Source of the DNA: JAGQTE01 sp964648005 | Lineage (GTDB): Bacteria; Actinomycetota; Acidimicrobiia; Acidimicrobiales; Acidimicrobilacustridaceae | NCBI GenBank assembly: GCA_964648005.1 | Contig: CAZYKR010000283.1 | Location: 1-5,450 of the forward strand | Length of the DNA stretch: 5,450 nucleotides | Reading direction: 5' to 3' | Part shown: positions 4,808 through 5,450 of the stretch, in pieces | How positions within the stretch are numbered: the stretch's first letter is position 1 | Layout: every line of letters begins with the position of its first letter | Position numbers and translations under genes: made by a program | Notes under the pieces: generated by a model | Told to the model about the DNA's origin: nothing | Seen by the model: the letters and a program-made list of their open reading frames with translations, nothing else | The model's database searches: none

Positions 4808-5450
4808 GTCCGATCCGTCGCTTCACCCACGACACGTTCCGCTCGCTCCGTCACCGCAACTTCCGGCTGTTCTTCGGTGGCCAGCTCATCTCGCAGGTCG
4901 GCAACTGGCTGACGCTCGTGACCCAGGTGCTGCTGGTGCTGCGCCTCACCGACAGCGCCTTGGCGCTCGGTCTGTTGGCGGCGGCACAGTTCGGCCCGGT
5001 GCTCCTGCTCGGACCGTTCGCCGGCCTCGTGGCCGACCGCTCCGACAAGCGGCGCCTCCTGCTCGTGGTGCAGAGCCTGGCCATGCTGCAGTCGTTCGCC
5101 TTGGCGGCGCTGGCGTTCCTGCCGGAGCCGCCGCTGGCCGGCATCTTCGCCATCGCCGTGCTCGGTGGCATCACCGTTGCCTTCGACAACCCGGCGCGGC
5201 GCGCCTTCGTGGTCGAGATGGTGCCGCCGACCGAGATCAACAACGCCGTCAGCCTGAACTCGGCGCTGATGACCTCGTCGCGGGTCATCGGTCCGGCGTT
5301 GGCAGGGCTCCTCGTGTCGACGGTCGGCTTCGGTTGGACGTTCGTCGCCGACGGCGTCTCGTACGTGGCGGTGCTGGCGGCGCTGCTGGCCATGCGCAGC
5401 ACCGAGCTGCATCGCGGGCCGGTCACGCCGCGGGCCAAGGGGCAGGTGCG
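4804..5450 (+). CDS. MFS exporter, MFS_3/EntS-like, 3'-truncated
   Basis: The gene starts at ATG 4804 inside the MarR stop (ATGA) and runs off the window after 215 residues plus two bases; the full protein would be about 400 residues or more. The opening SLRHRNFRLFFGGQLISQVGNWL is typical of the MFS_3 (EntS-like) group. Membrane segments are visible near residues 22-46, 53-77, 85-106, 111-128, 158-176 and 178-197, about the N-terminal six-helix half. MFS motif A is present in the loop between helices 2 and 3 as GLVADRSDKRR (74-84). FDNPARRAFVVEMVP (127-141) and NNAVSLNSALMTSSRVIGPALAGLL (146-170) are further hallmarks of the group. It is an inner-membrane, proton-driven exporter of drugs, siderophores or other small molecules, under control of the MarR partner. 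There is no separate strong ribosome binding site, in line with coupled translation. Confidence 0.93.
   Translation, partial: MSPIRRFTHDTFRSLRHRNFRLFFGGQLISQVGNWLTLVTQVLLVLRLTDSALALGLLAAAQFGPVLLLGPFAGLVADRSDKRRLLLVVQSLAMLQSFALAALAFLPEPPLAGIFAIAVLGGITVAFDNPARRAFVVEMVPPTEINNAVSLNSALMTSSRVIGPALAGLLVSTVGFGWTFVADGVSYVAVLAALLAMRSTELHRGPVTPRAKGQV

Overview
The window is very GC-rich with strongly GC-biased third codon positions. It carries two families typical of coenzyme F420-using bacteria (a PPOX-class and an LLM-class oxidoreductase), a SnoaL-like protein and a MarR/MFS pair. This points to an actinomycete chromosome. The high GC content, GTG starts and likely leaderless promoters would fit Acidimicrobiia (Ilumatobacter-like), but the class assignment is an inference. 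I see no rRNA, tRNA, CRISPR array, transposase, phage gene or plasmid function.

All six genes lie on the + strand. Positions 1-380 hold the C-terminal part of a PPOX-class F420-dependent oxidoreductase, followed by a 12-bp GC-only hairpin (394-429) that probably ends its transcript. Positions 433-633 are a non-coding stretch with a possible promoter and a leader that can fold. It precedes a DEAD-box RNA helicase (634-2520) with a long, basic, disordered tail. A SnoaL/NTF2-like protein (2553-3047) follows 32 bases later. Next come a 52-bp imperfect palindrome (R1, 3070-3121) and an LLM-class F420-dependent oxidoreductase (3152-4054), which ends in a perfect 12-bp hairpin. A second copy of the palindrome (R2, 4107-4158) then precedes a MarR-family regulator (4301-4807). 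That gene overlaps, by ATGA, an MFS_3/EntS-type exporter (from 4804) that runs off the window.

The MarR and MFS genes look like a self-regulated efflux operon. An AT-rich double dyad (TTAGC-n3-GCTAA twice, 4193-4220) sits over the likely promoter. The SnoaL and LLM genes each start 6-7 bases after an identical 13-base promoter-like string (GGTACGGTCGGCG), which suggests leaderless mRNAs made from matching promoters.

The genes themselves belong to known families. The least explained signal is the R1/R2 pair: two direct copies of a palindrome flanking the LLM gene, several of whose differences keep RNA pairing. It may be a dispersed repeat family, a structured RNA element or a shared operator; this window alone cannot decide. 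I found no convincing new defence or mobile system.
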